In this document: piece by piece, positions 62,855 through 64,000 of the stretch
How the letters are laid out: each line of letters starts with the position of its first letter
Position numbering within the stretch: position 1 is the stretch's first letter
From: Epithemia pelagica
Taxonomy: Eukaryota > Bacillariophyta > Bacillariophyceae > Surirellales > Surirellaceae
Length of the DNA: 64,000 nucleotides
Direction: 5' to 3'
NCBI GenBank assembly: GCA_946965045.2
Contig: OX337237.1
Span: 1,550,001 to 1,614,000 of the forward strand
Translations under genes and position numbers: made by a program
Notes under the pieces: generated by a model
Databases searched by the model: none
Told to the model about the DNA's origin: nothing
The model's input: the letters and a program-made list of their open reading frames with translations, nothing else

Positions 62855-63060
62855 AGAGTACTAGTATCGAGTACAGCCCTAATGTGAGAGTACGAGTATC
62901 GAGTACCTACTTCTGTACTCATACATGTTCGAGTACGAGTACCCAGCCACTCCTGACTGTACGAGTACGAGTATCAATGATTACTCGTCCATCGAATGTA
63001 TAGAGAGTACGAGTATCGAGTATATACTCGCAAGTATTCCACTATACTCGAGTATTACTT
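62855..63060. repeat. Degenerate GAGTACGAGTATC repeats
   Basis: Many scattered copies of GAGTACGAGTA and TATCGAGTA. Similar words recur at 9332-9376 and near 56900, so it may be a dispersed genomic word. Confidence 0.6.
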
Positions 63061-63162
63061 GCACGAATCCCGCTATGGTAGTCACGAGTCGTACTACGTG
63101 CTAGGCCGGCTAGTTTTTCATTTTAGCCGTGCCGATTTGTCCCCACTTTTTATGCTCTTTTT

Positions 63163-63387
63163 CCTTCACATGCAATTCGTCCCCACTTTTCTCGCTCTCT
63201 GCTTCATCCTATTTTGTCCTCACTTTTCCTGCTCTTTCCTTCACATGCACTTCGTCCCCACTTTTCTCGCTCTCTGCTTCATCCTATTTTGTCCTCACTT
63301 TTCCTGCTCTTTCCTTCACATGCACTTCGTCCCCACTTTTCTTTCTATCCTTTTCATCGCCATTTGTCCCCACCTAGCCTGCTCCTT
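63163..63387. repeat. 75-bp tandem repeat, three copies
   Basis: Units start at 63163, 63238 and 63313 with CCTTCACATGCA. Each unit is itself two related half-units with the pattern GTCC(C/T)CACTTTT. The first two units are nearly identical and the third is diverged. The open frame through them exists because 75 is a multiple of three, and is not evidence of a gene. Confidence 0.9.
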
Positions 63388-64000
63388 TTGTCACTCAGGG
63401 ATCAGGGAATCTACGTACAAGCCACATTTCACAACTAAACATCTACCTAAAATCCAAGTATATCGTCTCCTTCTTACAACATGATCCACCTCCTCTCATT
63501 TACAGCTAGGTTTACGTCCTCTTCATTGTTTTGGGTCTTGGGAGAAACCAGAGTGTTACAGGGCATAGCATTGTTCAATACATTGTTGCGACGAGGTCAT
63601 GTGGACGTGAGTCTTTATTGACAATCCATGTCAAATGTCAAGGCAAGTTCTTCCATGGAAGAGGTGGAGAGATCTTGGGTGGGGTATCGCAACTAAGTTT
63701 CCACTCAAGTTTGATTCCGCTGAAGAACCATCAAGGCCACCATTTTGTGGGTCCATCAAAGGAGCCACCGATGTGCTTGGTGCTGTACTACTGGGAACTG
63801 GGTGTCGGGACAGGTAAGAGTGTCCTGCATGGTATCAGTGAATGGTGTTGGTTGGTCAGGTCTACAGTTGTTTTTGTTGGTCACCTTTTGTGGGTCCATC
63901 GAAGGAGCCGCCGATGTGCTTGTTGTACCACTGGGTACACAGGTACTCGTGCTGAGCGTGTCCTGCATGGTATCAGTGAATAATGGAGGAGTGCAGTGTT
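63388..64000. other. Non-coding end of window with an imperfect duplication
   Basis: A segment of about 105 bp at 63737-63843 (TTTTGTGGGTCCATC to TCCTGCATGGTATCAGTG) recurs at 63881-63982. A frame from 63531 runs through it but resembles nothing known, and the duplication lies in its second half. The last copy is followed closely by the window edge. Confidence 0.6.

Larger units (their letters stand above)
62437..63162. other. Non-coding, repeat-rich
   Basis: No supported gene. It holds a triplicated TTGTGTGACACT word (about 62711-62753) and a 13-bp inverted pair, CTGTGTAGGTAGT at 62616-62628 and its complement at 62772-62784. A stretch rich in GAGTACGAGTATCGAGTA words runs from about 62855 to 63060. 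Confidence 0.6.

Noticed and set aside
63129-63484. Cys/Phe/His-rich protein of about 160 aa
   Set aside because: The frame exists because the 75-bp tandem repeat length is a multiple of three; nothing else supports it.

Overview
The window looks like nuclear DNA of a stramenopile, most likely a pennate diatom. This is inference from gene content and architecture. Genes are single or few-exon, with short GT-AG introns (62-155 bp where I could place them). They lie on both strands a few hundred bases apart. Characteristic families include an Orc1-like AAA ATPase with a helical-repeat tail, a secreted ShKT-prolyl 4-hydroxylase and a Patched-like RND transporter, alongside ordinary eukaryotic housekeeping genes. 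There are no bacterial operons, rRNA genes or CRISPR arrays. I recognised no tRNA gene, but short RNA genes cannot be excluded by eye.

Layout. 1-316: truncated end of a Harbinger-like element. 604-7831: rhomboid protease (+), unrecognised disordered protein (-), divergent DHHC-like protein (+). 8115-12383: tandem family of small charged proteins, with one dead and two intact copies. 12488-25391: Sec23/24-like coat protein (-), AAA ATPase (-), TatD nuclease (-), SERRATE/ARS2 (+), SFT2 (-). 26146-34591: tubulin cofactor A (-), large disordered protein with a WW-like motif (+), R3H protein (-). 34837-38441: decayed Penelope-like retroelement with terminal direct repeats. 38610-43102: beta-helix protein (+), ShKT-prolyl 4-hydroxylase (-). 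43787-44275: a complete 489-bp MITE. 44509-56230: very acidic modular repeat protein (+), 8-oxoguanine glycosylase OGG1 (-), Patched-like transporter (-). 57120-62436: nested Harbinger-like elements. 62437-64000: tandem repeats and no convincing gene.

Splice sites let me rebuild six multi-exon genes with intact frames: the AAA ATPase, TBCA, the R3H protein (two introns), the beta-helix protein, the prolyl hydroxylase and OGG1. A seventh, the Patched-like protein, is rebuilt with one less certain junction. Several long frames begin upstream at TTG or GTG; I moved those starts to the first credible ATG.

The most interesting material is the PIF/Harbinger-like family. A 3750-bp, apparently autonomous element (58614-62363) has 38-bp perfect terminal inverted repeats and TAA target duplications. 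It carries a DDE transposase plus two unrecognised ORFs that overlap by ATGA. It sits inside a second family member (57120-62436) that has TGA duplications. A small relative lies at 43787-44275, and a fragment opens the window. All share the same two-arm terminal architecture, but each uses its own version of a short repeated sequence word in both the terminal and internal repeats.
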